Source: Terebella lapidaria (taxonomy: Eukaryota; Annelida; Polychaeta; Terebellida; Terebellidae). Taken from it: 64,000 nt of DNA. A model generated the notes under the pieces. The model saw only the letters and a program-made list of their open reading frames with translations, was not told the origin of the DNA and did not search any database. Within the stretch, counting starts at the first letter, position 1. Each line of letters starts with the position of its first letter. Positions 1-11,895 of the stretch are shown piece after piece. The DNA lies in the NCBI GenBank assembly GCA_949152475.1, contig OX424555.1, positions 17,874,868-17,938,867 of the forward strand, given 5' to 3'. A program made the position numbers and the translations under genes.

Positions 1-296
1 AGGCATTCATTATCATACAGCAATTCACTTCCAGGGATGATTTCGCGGCAGTTTAGCTTGTTGTATAAGATTACTCTCATCAGCTAAAATGGAACGACGT
101 GGAAATATGAACCTTCGTGGCAAAAGCAAAGCCGGCCTTTCGAAGAATATCTTTGTTGACTTGTTATTCAAATTGACTTTGCAAGAATTATACAAAACCG
201 TGATATCAATGAGTCCATGTTTTTGTCGAAAGACAAAACAAGATACCACACAGGGATTTCTAATGCAAATGTTGGGAACTGTTCGGATATGTATAG
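1..296. other. Left-edge single-copy DNA, no gene seen
   Basis: I see no counterpart of this stretch elsewhere in the window. An open frame starts at 89 on the plus strand, but it runs straight into the dispersed R repeat at 297 and looks like a chance extension of the frame kept open inside R. Confidence 0.5.
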
Positions 297-690
297 ATGT
301 AAGTATCAATCTGTTACCACCAATGCAGTCAGATTTTGATGATGCCAATAACAAACGTAAAATACAAAATTTTGCAATAGAAATGAAGCCCTATCTAAAG
401 ACACACTGGCGTAATCAGGGGCAGATAGTGTGTTAAATGTAGTTGTTTCTACTGTACAGCTGATGGAATTAGTATACAACTGGCAAACAACCTATGAAAA
501 TATATATTTGGAAATCCGATATAAACCCCATGGAACAGATATATGACAAGTACATCAATACCTAATCACAAGCCATGAGGCTACTGAGTTGTTGGTATCC
601 TTGGGGACAGATTTAACGTCCGCCAGCAGTGACACCGACTCCGTGGTATGAATGTAAGTATCAATTTATTACCACCAATACAGTCAGATC
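297..690 (+). repeat. R-M-R composite repeat, copy 1
   Basis: A ~140-bp repeat R (297-435) is followed by a ~215-bp middle segment M, then a second, truncated R start (about 652-690). The R-to-R spacing is about 355 bp. The same R-M-R arrangement recurs at 21,399-21,900, and single R copies lie at several other places. In the plus frame R stays open and reads INLLPP, then SDFDD, then NNK. The minus strand of M is also open for a stretch (ESVSLLADVKS) in both composite copies. The class is unknown: a short composite transposon, a miniature terminal-repeat retroelement fossil, or a dispersed exon-derived duplicate would all fit. Confidence 0.7.
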
Positions 691-1628
691 TACAGCCTAA
701 ATGAAATACTATATATGTATTGATTTCCATTACCACCTGTACAGCTGTTATCGTTAGGAGCGACACACAATTGTTTATTACATATAATTTGTGTATATAA
801 CATTCTTTTTATATCCAAATTATTGTTTGTCACACGAAAATATTGACAAAAGTTATGATATGTATAATCAATGAACTTCTAAATAAAAGTTTGTGCCATG
901 GATGTTGTGCAGTATGGTATTTGATAATGATCTAAAACATGAATGACACTGATCTAAAACACGATGATAAGAATGTTATTGGATATGATATGTTATTAAG
1001 CAAAATCAAACATGATGACAAGTGGCCATCAATCTCTTATCACTTCATGTAGTATATCATAACGTGTTTATGTTATACAGTTGCTGTATTTTTCATACAT
1101 GTAGCTTTCTCGTTGATGTAGATTTATTAAAAACAGATCCAGCTTCTATGAAACATCGCACTATTTACTTCAAGGCACCGCACCGTTTCCATCCAGTAAC
1201 ATGTTTCTTTTGTTCCAACATTGCATTTGTTTATTCAACTTGTAAGCATGTTTATTTGCGTGGGAAAACGAATGTACAATGCAACTGACTCGCTGCTCGA
1301 TAAATAATGACTGAATTACCGTCGCACTACACTGTACATACTTTACTCCATGATACACACGTCGATGTTCATGGTGACTGAGAGGATTGTCCTTGCATTG
1401 GAGTGCGTGGAGTGTGAAATCTCAACCAACAATCTCAAGGGAAAATGAAAATGCAAATTCGAACCACCAGGTCTCGGCATGAGTGTTGACTTTCAACATC
1501 ACAATGTACATGCATTCGCCCACGAGAGGGAACAAAATTACTACTAGGAAAAATGTAGGGCATGAAATTGCACCAAGTTGTTAAGGGTTCCATTCTTTGC
1601 AGAATGCTTCGGTTTTATTTCCTCACAG
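691..1628. other. Noncoding flank, no feature recognised
   Basis: AT-rich sequence with TACATGTA-like words common in the whole window. The open frames are short, overlap on both strands and show no recognisable domain. No match to the macro-repeat units was seen. Confidence 0.5.
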
Positions 1629-1732
1629 GGTATGAAGAAGCGGCAGCAGCAGTGCTTGCTTTCAACATGCAGAGAGGACAAGCACCTCGCCGTGCAGACC
1701 GCTCAACCTCTTTCCCCGCTTGTATCAGCTGT
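1629..1732 (+). CDS. Candidate internal exon of an unknown host gene
   Basis: A strong-looking splice acceptor (pyrimidine-rich run ending CCTCACAG at 1628) and a consensus donor GTAAGT at 1733-1738 bracket 104 bp. The stretch is more GC- and CpG-rich than its surroundings. Two plus-strand frames are open across it. One begins Y-E-E-A-A-A-A-V and the other M-K-K-R-Q-Q-Q-C, so the frame cannot be chosen from the sequence. No domain is recognised and no partner exon is certain. A second donor-like GAG|GTAAGT lies at 2575. The segment is outside the tandem array, so it could belong to a flanking single-copy gene or be a chance splice-site pair. Confidence 0.2.
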
Positions 1733-1864
1733 GTAAGTGTTGCCGACCGTTGCATGAAGCTCTCGTCTACAGCATGTGTGTGTAGTCCGGGCACACGTCG
1801 ATATAAAGACATCAGTGGCCGTGACTTAAGGATAGTCTAGACACAGCAGACCAAGTCGGCCCGG

Positions 1865-1895
1865 TCTATCTGTCTATCGGTCGGTCGGTCGGTCG
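1865..1895. repeat. Tetranucleotide microsatellite (TCTA/TCGG)
   Basis: A TCTATCTG-type run passes into about four and a half TCGG units. Confidence 0.9.
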
Positions 1896-4697
1896 TCAGA
1901 TGCAATAAGGAGAGTGGTCACACGGACACGGACCTGGTCCTCACCTTGTAGTCGCCGCGTCGGTCCTCGCTTCCTCGTCTAATGGTTTCCTGGAGAAAGC
2001 CATCTGCTTCGTTATTGGGAATTGATCTTGTTATATACGACTCCGTGGAGTGTGATATATCATCATAATTCCTCTCTAATAAAGCAATGGGGGACTGATT
2101 CCCATCTTTCGAGAAAAGACAAATTTACATAAACCTATTCGAGTAATTCCGGAGATAACTTCCAGGACAGTGGATGTTCCATTTTTGCTGGTATATATAT
2201 AATTTGTATTACGTTTATTGATTTTGACGGACGTGAATGGGCGTGTCATGCAGTGATATATAGACCTACTTTCACGGGATGCATAGAGATTTGCTGGAGC
2301 CCGGTCATCTCTCACGATCGCTACTACGCAGGATATACGTTAATACGCTTCTGATCCATAACCTAGACAAACATATTCGCTATAAGCGTGCAGTTATTCT
2401 GGAAATTGGCAGGTGTGATATTAACACCTCATAGTTCTCGTTTTGTTTACTCGCACCTTAGTTGTGACTGACCTCCAGGAAATTGCTGCGGATGTGTCGA
2501 CGAAACACAAGAAGTGACTGCCGTCATTCGGACAAGTGTTAATTAATGCGGGGAGCGACAAGAGACACGTTGAGGTAAGTGTTCTCCAACCAAGTTCTGC
2601 CACCTCATGATAAATGAGCGGGTTGCTGGCTGACTGTCCTTCACTCAGGCACACTGTGAGGGTCCACTTGTCTCCCGACTGCTGTCTGTCTGCGCCTTTG
2701 TCGCCACGCCATCCTTCCCCATCGCTCATCTACCGGGGTGTCAATTACAGATATTGCTACACGCAATCATGCTCCATTGAAAGCTAAGCGGAAGCAATTT
2801 GTCTAATTATTTTACAGTGTTCCCCCATTCAATCAGCTCCGTGTAAGCACTGATCGGCAATGGTGAAAGTTTGGAATTGTTTTATCAGAAAGCACCTGTA
2901 AATCAACTGCAGGAAATCAATAGGCTATGGCAGAAGAGAGTAATTAAGACTGTATCCGGATACTGGCGGTGTTGTTTAGATAACGAATGCCGTTCATGGT
3001 AACCGTTGCCAATGGTAACATGTCATCATCAGTGAGATTGTGGATAGTTCGATCACAATACGGACGTGCAGAGCTGATTGCAATTGCGCCACCTTACAAG
3101 TCGGCTGGCTGCACGATACGTAGAACATGTGAGGTACAAAAATAGCAGCGAATTAGCTGACAACTGAAATTACTTTCGCCATTCATCCTGAGTTATTATT
3201 AAGCTCCACACTACAGATGCTGGTAGTCATCGTGTGTCCAAGGCGACCGCTATTTATGGCAAAGATGTAGTATTTCAGTCGCGTGACCGATCAAAATAAT
3301 AGTTACATGTATACTGATTGCATACTACACATAAGAAACTTCTCAAGGTGAATACACACAAATATAGTAAGTTCAGACATGACACGTCTTACAAAAGCAC
3401 CGAAAACATCAATAATGTTCACGTTTCAGTATAATTGACACCATCTGACAAGTTCACTTTTCATTACCATTGAATTTTCTGCTTATTTTTTTTCTACGCC
3501 TACACATGTACACATTTACACTTGAAAGCATATATCGAACCATACAGATACAACACTAAGCGCCTTACCAATAATTTGATTTCACACCGTGTTGAGATAA
3601 CTACCAGTGACATTTTCGTGGGATGTGAAGTTATTACTTTGTGTGCACTTAATCAGTGGTTTGTTAATTCAATGAAAGCGGGCAATCACTTCATATTGTG
3701 GATTGTGATACTAGACTCGTGATTATAATATCTACTAACCTTTACAATATATATCATAAACATGGCAAGCATAATTATACAACGGAGATTAGATTGCCAT
3801 GTTGCCAGACGCTCCCAATCATTTCGGTAGAATGACCATGTTCGGGTGGTCACCCTGGGCGTACGGTCTTATCCCGGCGGCAGATCCACCGCTTCATCGA
3901 CAGCTCCCCGGGGCATCTTGCTAGTTATCAATGAATATGCCTAATGTCTCCAGTTGCCTGGAAACCATTCCTGTCACTGTATTTGTTCTCATGCTAACTG
4001 AAATTGTATTCATATACATATAGATCGTGTGCATAAAGCTGGACGAATCTCAGGGGATCCGCAATTCATCACTGAATGGCGGTTGGAATGATCTTTCCCA
4101 AATGTTGTGAAACTGAATTGATTTTTGCGCATAGGATGAACATCCTTGTGTAAAATGTCAATGCGCCTGTCCGAAGCATAATGAAAATCAGTACAGGAAC
4201 AATGTCGAAAGAGGAAAAAAAGCATAGAGTAAAAGATTGTTTTGCGTCTGCGACTGACAGGAATGCCCCTGCATTATCTCATTTCTGACGTGTTCCCATT
4301 CAGAGCCACTTGAAAGTTTCAGAAAGCCATCATCGAAGGCGTATCCGGGAATAACTTTTAATGACAGCCATACATGAAGCGGGTGATATGCGGAGAGCGA
4401 AATATCACATTCAGGCAGATTGTGGTCCATAAATTACTGCAATTCTGGCGAGGGACTAATCCATAATCTGGCGTGATAATCTCAGTTAATAAACGCCGGT
4501 AGTAACGAGCCGACACGTGCTATATCATGTTTGCATTTGATTGCGGTTGTAGCCGAGCCAATGTGAATGCACAAAAAACCCGTGTGATCCGTATTTCGAA
4601 ACCGTCTGACATTGGAACAACTGCAATCCAATACCGATCAATGTTCGGTTGTTGGTTGGTATAGACTTCTTAAAAAGTATACTAAAGATGGCATGCG

Positions 4698-4750
4698 GAA
4701 ATATATCTAACACTTAGGAATGCTGAAAAATATCTGACACTTAGGAATTC
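4698..4750. repeat. Two-copy ~27-bp tandem repeat
   Basis: Two adjacent imperfect copies share the words AATATCT and ACACTTAGGAAT. Confidence 0.8.
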
Positions 4751-5187
4751 AACTAGTAATTCGGAACGTTTTATTCTCTCATATGCAATTGAAAAAATCA
4801 AGATGTAATAACTATGAAATATGCCCTCATTTTGTTCGGTATGAATGTTTTAGTGGTAGCTGTATTTTAGATATGTCTTCAATTACACAGAGCAGTGTTC
4901 TTGTGTATAATAGAACATCTGCTATTATTACGTGGAAACACAATGTCAGCAGATGCTTTTCCGATGCTATGAAAACATCAATTGCATGTAAAAGTTACAC
5001 GTTTTTCCCGAGGCGCTTATTCGCACAAAACGATGCATGATCAGCGCTCAATGGTACGAACCCCACATGACATAAACTATAGAGTCAATTCATTACAAGT
5101 CCATGCAGGTAATCGAGGTTACAAGAAGCATGAAATTGACGCACGCATCTGTAATCAGTGACATTTTTCATCACTGTTATTCATCGA

Positions 5188-8100
5188 GCATCGATATTTT
5201 TGTCATGCGGTTTGAATATTGATTGCGGGATCACCACCAGTGTCTATGATTCTTCTGGTACCTCTCGCACCTAAAAATGTTCGATGATGATTCAAGGTAA
5301 CTTATTTAGGTACCTCGTAGATAGCAGTGGACACATTGAATACAAGATCTACCATAAACTATTCATCAACACTTCTAACAAGTTATGTAGTGTTTCCTAG
5401 TCCGTTAGATTTTTCTTCCCAAAGGTATAAATTATCTTGCACATGCAGTTTCGAATCACACAGCCGTCCCGTGAATTATCTGCGCAAACATGGTGTAGCG
5501 CTGTTCGTAGATTTGTAATAATTAGTATGCTAATGACTTTAATAATGTGCAATTTAGGACATTCATTTATGATCAAGAAGAATCGTTAATGGCTCTCCTC
5601 TATGCAAGAATTATGGATTTATAGAGGAGTGAAACGTACATGGCAAGTGCAAAAAATCGACATTTCATGACGGACAGTAATTTCAGAAGCGGTACACTTG
5701 GTTTTGCATTCGTTTTTGCATGTTCAGTCAACACGTGTCCGATCTAGCTGAGAAATCTTGATAAACTCCACGCCTGAAGCCAGTAGCATTGCTACGTTAA
5801 GTTTAGATGGCAATATAGTGTTCTCGCTTGTCTTGGGTCTATCCCGAGGTTTTTTTTTTCTGGATTGGGGCTTTACGAAGTTAAAAACTTCAATAATAGG
5901 CAAAGTGGATTACACACTCAAAATACCCATCAAGAAAGAAGCTACCTGTATATCTTGCGTACGTATTATCATATTTTCTTACATGTCTCGGTAACGAGAC
6001 TAGTAAGTCATTTAGCTTATTAGATGTGCCATAAACAGAATCATCTGATTTGCATTCCTGTAAAACCATATATGGGTAACCCATGACGATGTAATGATAT
6101 ACTAATTGGTTGCTGATGAGATGTCGATCAAACTGTTTTTGCTGCTTTATTTTATTCCTCCGTGAGACTCATCATAAATTGATAACTAGAATTGGTTAAT
6201 CAGTACAATGTTATTATCCAAAGATACAATCCCAGTGTTTTTCTTTATCAGTTGACTAACACATTATATTGGTCCCTTGTTGGTTCCAGCCTATATCTGC
6301 AGGTACTTTTTGCATGAAATGTTTTATAAAAATATTATTCGAGCTACAAGATTTGTAGCGTATGATTTGTTCAGCGTATGCAGAAGTTTTCAACACAGTA
6401 TGAGAAATCCAATTATGTACTTCGATATGGCAGAAAGAGTTTTCTGTTGAATACTTGAGAAACACAATGCTCCTGATTACAATGGCCATGGCTACTATTC
6501 CACCCCTACGGCTCACATTCTGTTATCCTGGGTATTGCATAAAAACTCAGTTTCCATTCATTTGAACACAACACGTGTGTTCTGTTGGTTAGAGACGAAC
6601 TCGATAGGCATTGTCAATACATACACATCAAAAATAGATTGCGCAAAAAAGCAGGAAACAAAAATTGCTGCGAAAGTTAGTGGGAGACTGCATCGGACTT
6701 AGAACTGAAATAGGCACCTGTGGGTTTAGTTTGTAAAAGCAGTGTGCCTCCTTGAAGTGGCATCCGGTAATTGATTTAGGTTCACAGACAATATAGTGTG
6801 TTTTTGAACACGTCGTTATATAAACCGGATATATGTTGAGCGAATGACCGTATATATACATCTCTCTCTCTCTGCAAGTGCACCTTTAAAATTGAAGTGA
6901 TTTATGGATATCGCGACAGGTGTCACATTCTGTGCGGAAGTTGCCCCCTAGTCCACATTACCTGACATCTCATTCAGCTGGCTGTATGTGTTATGCATAC
7001 GGCACTAACAATGTCACTCTGATTTCGCCGATTCTCGTGCACATGATTTCGTTCATGGGCTTGGTCATGAATAATAATTTGACTGGTTGTCGGTATTTAT
7101 TTGTACCGATATCATAGCGATACTGATGTCGTTATGGAATATGGTCACAGCTGAAAACACCGTATTAGTCGATAAACCTACACTTCTGAATGATGATTAG
7201 TCGTCATTAACATGGCATGTCCCAAAACTTTAATGGATTTATCATGCTGGAACCGTTTCTGATATTTCGAGCTCGAAGAGTCTGTACACGTCCAGTGCCT
7301 ACATACCTAAGAGCATGCATCAATCACAATAGTATTAAGAATTGAGAATCGTGACATACATCTTGTAATTCATCAATGTGCATATGTGTACAATGCGCAC
7401 CACACTTGTAAAAAACGTATAATAGACCATTTAGACGATCTTTTACGAATTAGTTTTGATATTTTATTTATCAGATTCATTTACTCAATTCACACAATTT
7501 GATTTTTCCATTTTATGAAATTTTTATAAAAATGATTTCATCCAACACTATTGAAGTATATCAATTATGTGTGTCGGTATGGTACTGCAGTGGCAGCTGT
7601 CTGAATGATCATTCTCTGCAAGGGAAGAATGTTATGTGGCTAGGGATACTTCAAACAGATTCCCTGCTGACATTGAAGTTTTGTCTTGTACGGGCAGTTT
7701 ACATGGGCAATACATTACCGGGCAAGGCTTGTGGATATTGTTGTAAACTGAAGTAACCTTGAGTGATACACAAATGATCTTTGGTAGCACAAATACCGTT
7801 AGGTAGCACAGTAGTTTGTTGGACATTATCCTCCAGAACTCCCCCTGGCTTGTCAATAACCAGTACTTCTAATCCATGTGTTCCTTGCTTCTGGGCGCTC
7901 AAGACTGCAAATCCCCTGTTTTAGCCTTGGTAATTTCCAGTCTCTAGTCGATGAATTATATAAACACGGATAACTTTGACCTCTCTAGAACGCCGACTTC
8001 GTACACATTTTGAACGAGTGTGAAAGAAGTCGAACTGAGCTGCCCCAGACCGTTTGGTACAGGTCCGTGTCCAACGCTATGTCAATATCAGATACTCAAC

Positions 8101-10379
8101 TGTGTTTGACTTGCTACAGCAAGTTTGTCCGGAAATTGGCACATGTGACGCACTGCTCTAGAGTATACTATGTCCGCCTGTAGAACGAAACACAAGAAAA
8201 ACATAATTATAAATATAATTATACACGTGGATGTCGGTTATTCTGGGATTATATATATATACATGTATTTGGGGATACATTTCAATAGGGTATTAATATG
8301 TAAAACTTCCATATGTACCTTGCGAAATTGTTTGTTTTGATACTTCAAAGATCTATCGACACTACGACATTCAAAATACAATGAACATTTCCATGATTAA
8401 AAGCCTCACTGAGTCGAAGCCAATTTAATTATTGTTGGTGACCAGAAATATGATGATAAGTGGAATGCCAAATGACACAGAAACTCTTGATAGTGGAGTA
8501 GCTACAGACGTACCCAAACCTGTTTACAGTCCTGGATATACAGAGAACCAATGCCCACGTTACTCTCATATTCCATATGCAAGATACATTATTGCCTATT
8601 ACCAGAAAACCAAAAGATAGGTTTCTGCTATTACGTATAAATGGCGTCATATAGTGTTAGGAAATTTTTAGTATATGTGATCTCAAAATCATCTGGCCAA
8701 GTGATATTAGCATAGTAAAATTTATGGTTGAGTGGTTCTGGATGAATTCTATTCGATTGGTTTGTTTTATTCAGACAAATGGTATAACAGTCCTGCGAAT
8801 AATAAGAAAATATGTGCTGCAACGATGATTACATGCATAGGAATTGTAAAAAATATGTAAACTTTGGAAATTACAGAAGGAAAATCACACGTAAGCGTCC
8901 TTGTAACTCCAGTCAGTGAAAATTTGTTCTAATATGAGAACAGTAACAATGTTACTCCAAATGCATGACTTTTTTCAGAAGTCCAATAACAGTACAAACA
9001 TTAGACAGCTTTGGAGTTTACCTCACTATTCCTCATTCATTTATCAAAATTCTTCAGAGTGGAACATGACGACTAAATCTGCTGAAAGTAGATTCGTAAT
9101 AATGCATAGGTCCTCAAAAAGAATTATTATGACGTGGTCGTTCCAACAAGTTTTCTCGAACTGTTTGAATCATGAAAAAAAAGGGAAAGAAAAGAAATGT
9201 TCTGTTGGATCATATATATACACACACACACTGTTGTTTAACATAATAAAACCATAACTTACTGGATGTGTGCACATGTACATGTATCAACAAAGTAGCG
9301 CTGATAGAACAAAATTCATTATAAAGTGTATATTCTACAGTCAGTTAGTAACTTAGTTAGTTAATTACGATAACGTTAATTGAATTATGTTAAAGATATA
9401 TATTACTGATGTTAACACGCACACTAAAACATATCCCTTACGTGACTGTCCGACGCATGTAGAATACTACGGACTTGCCACAGAGGGTCTGTTTTATCAC
9501 CACCTGCTACTCACCTGCAATTTCACTTGTGGTACATTGTAGAATTAGTTTTTGTGATAATATTTGCAGAGTGCGAATTAATACATAGCCTTCGTTCATG
9601 CTGGAAAGGAGAAAGAATTGTGGCATAGCTCGAGGTGATATGTCATCATCGGGTAATCTATATGAACAGTCTTGTGACATTTTATTGGTTTCATTATTAA
9701 TGTTAATCTATAACCCGAGTCAATAATGCCATGGATATTCCTGGGAAGTCTTCGACGTGACAACGTTTAATTGCTTAGCGGTAGCAAATGTCACGCGAGG
9801 TATTTGTTTTGCAGTTGAAGCTTCTAGTTAATCTATATGGTGATAGTTTGTATATAAAACATGAAACTGATAAAAAAAAATCAAGCACACTGCTGAACAA
9901 TTTCATGGTAAGAAATTGAGGGAAAAGTATGCTTGTTTGCCTATTCAAGGAAGACAATATGTGTTGTTCACTTTGCGCACTAGCCATGAGCTTTGGGCCA
10001 TTGGGTTTAGTCAGGAATGACTATACAGCTCATTGTATTTTATAACGTGGTTATTTATCAACTAGTGTACAATACATGTATAGGTCATTCCTGATAGAAC
10101 TATTGAACGTTGTTCCTGAATATCAGAAAGTAGCTTATTCTCATACAATGAGGCTACATTGAGATGTTTTATAGAAACGTGTCCGTTAGGTTGGCGGCCA
10201 TCGATTTTACATGGCGGAAATTGGACGTAACAGAACAATTCCAGTCGGGTGTATTAGATAGTAGATTGATATTTGGATGGTTCGCTTGGCTAATGCTTCA
10301 CGATGTTGGATTTAGGATAAGAACAGAACGATACTGTACAGTAAACAACAACGGTGCCCCTGGACCATGTCAAGTTGCA
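5188..10379 (+). repeat. Unit 1, young tandem copy A (5.19 kb)
   Basis: Begins at GCATCGATATT, exactly where copies B and C begin. The left part (5,188 to about 6,130) is clearly diverged from B and C and lacks a 542-bp segment they carry. From about 6,145 onward it is almost identical to B (11,895-16,128); for example, 8,401-8,640 shows no difference from B by eye. Landmark blocks seen here recur in older units: 6,075 (also 47,350 and 60,270), 7,275 (38,768), 7,840 (39,205), 8,090 (39,470 and 60,920) and 9,600 (48,690). Open frames such as 8,432-8,620 or 8,916-9,257 recur in B only because the DNA is nearly identical. Confidence 0.97.
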
Positions 10380-10968
10380 GCATCGATATTTTGTGATGCG
10401 GTTTGAATATTGATTGTGGGACCGCCAGTGTCTATGATTCTTCTGGTACGTCTCGCGCCTGAAAATGTTCAATAATGATTCAAGGTAACTTATTTGGTTA
10501 CCTCGTAGATAGCAGTGGACACAATGAATACAAGATCTACCATAAACTATTCATCAACACTTCTAACAAGTAATGTAGTTTTTCCTAGTCCTAGTGATTT
10601 TTCTTCCCAAAGGTATAAATTATCTTGCGCATGCAGTTCCGAATCACACAGCCGTCCCGTGAATTATCTGCACAAACATGGTGTAGCGCTGTTCGTAGAT
10701 TTGTAATAATTAGTATGCTAATGACTTTAATAATGCGCAATTTACGACATGCATTTATGATCAAGAAGAATCGTTAATGGCTCTCCTCTCCGCAAGAATT
10801 ATGGATTGATAGAGGAGTGAAACGTACATGGCAAGTGCAAAAAATCGACATTTCATGACGGACAGTAGTTTCAAAAGCGGTACACTTGTTTTTGCATTCT
10901 TTTGCATTCGTTTTTGCATTTTTTTTGCATATTCATTCAACACGTGTCCGAGTTAGTTGAGAAATCTT

Positions 10969-11510
10969 CAATACACTTCGTTACACAAGCAATATTACAT
11001 TAAATAAAGATATTCGCAACAATTGGACACACTCAGAGGGGCTGGAACCTGACATTAATTTGATGATTTTCAGACTTTTAATCAATCATCAATATGAGAT
11101 GTTGCATTCGAAAACAGAAAACTGGGATCAAATATACTCTTCAGTGTGTAATTATGGGTAATTTTACCTCCCCCCCCCCCAAATAAAAAACAAAAAAACA
11201 AAACAATACCAGTGAAATGGGCCATTGTTTGCCATTTTCACTAAAATCAATATTTAATGGAAACTAGTGAATAGATTTTGTTATTTGTCCACGAACCGCT
11301 GTACAGGTTTTTTCTTGATAAACAAATATGGAGGTCACCATTCTAATTTTGCCGCTATAGGCATCCATATAATTCCAAAATAGAAATTATTCTACCATTA
11401 ATACCATTAAAATTCACTACCATTAATGAAAATTTGACAACTTATATAACAGAAAAATGAGCATGATGACCCCCATATTTTTGTATCAAAAACATGCGCA
11501 GCAGTTCGTT
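10969..11510 (+). repeat. 542-bp segment present in B and C, absent in A
   Basis: Copy A reads straight from AATCTT to GATAAACTCC. B carries 542 bp between these words, with TT at both edges. The segment contains an 11-base C run (11,170-11,180) followed by A-rich DNA and a short internal repeat of TACCATTAA. No terminal inverted repeats are evident. It could be an insertion before B and C shared their left half, or a deletion in A using the TT microhomology. Confidence 0.85.
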
Positions 11511-11859
11511 GATAAACTCCACCTATGGAGCCAGTAACATTGCTACGTTAGTTTGTATGTCAAAATAGTGTTCTCGCTTTTCTTGCGTCAAACCAGAGGT
11601 GAATGTTTTCTGGAGTGGGGCTTCACGAAGTTAAAAACTTCAATAATAGGCAAAGTGGATTACGCCCTCAAAGCACCCACCAAGAAAGAAACTAATCGTG
11701 TATCTTTCATACGTATTATCATATTTTCTTACATGTCTCGGTAATGAGACTAGTAAGTCATTTAGCTTATTAGATGTGTCATAAACAGAATCATCTGATT
11801 TGCATTCCTGGAAAACCATATATGGGTAACCCATGACGATGTAATGATATACTAATTGG

Positions 11860-11895
11860 CTGCTGATGAGATGTCGATCAAACTGTTTTTGCTGC
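11860..11895. other. Recombination breakpoint interval in copy B
   Basis: At 11,860 B has C, as copy C does at 17,594, while A has T at 6,110. At 11,895 B has C, as A does at 6,145, while copy C has T at 17,629. All informative sites further left but one favour C, and those further right favour A. This places a crossover or conversion endpoint in 35 bp. Confidence 0.85.

Larger units (their letters stand above)
1733..5187. other. Single-copy flank left of the array
   Basis: No gene is supported. The stretch includes a CpG-richer part (about 1,750-2,750), a possible exon ending at 2,574 before GTAAGT, and AT-rich DNA after 2,800. A GC-rich patch at 3,840-3,925 has only short frames. None of this was found again in the repeated units, so 5,188 is the left edge of the array. 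Confidence 0.5.

Noticed and set aside
89-436. 115-codon plus-strand frame as a gene
   Set aside because: Its second half is simply the R repeat translated. The first half has no recognisable feature and no upstream gene context.
1440-1480. tRNA-like word (GGTTCGAAT on the minus strand)
   Set aside because: The flanking bases cannot form a T-stem and no acceptor or anticodon stem is present.
8429-9257. Frames repeated identically in copies A and B (for example 8,432-8,620, 8,429-8,650 minus, 8,916-9,257)
   Set aside because: Their identity reflects a recent DNA duplication. In older related blocks (61,275 onward, or 39,470 onward) the frames are not kept.
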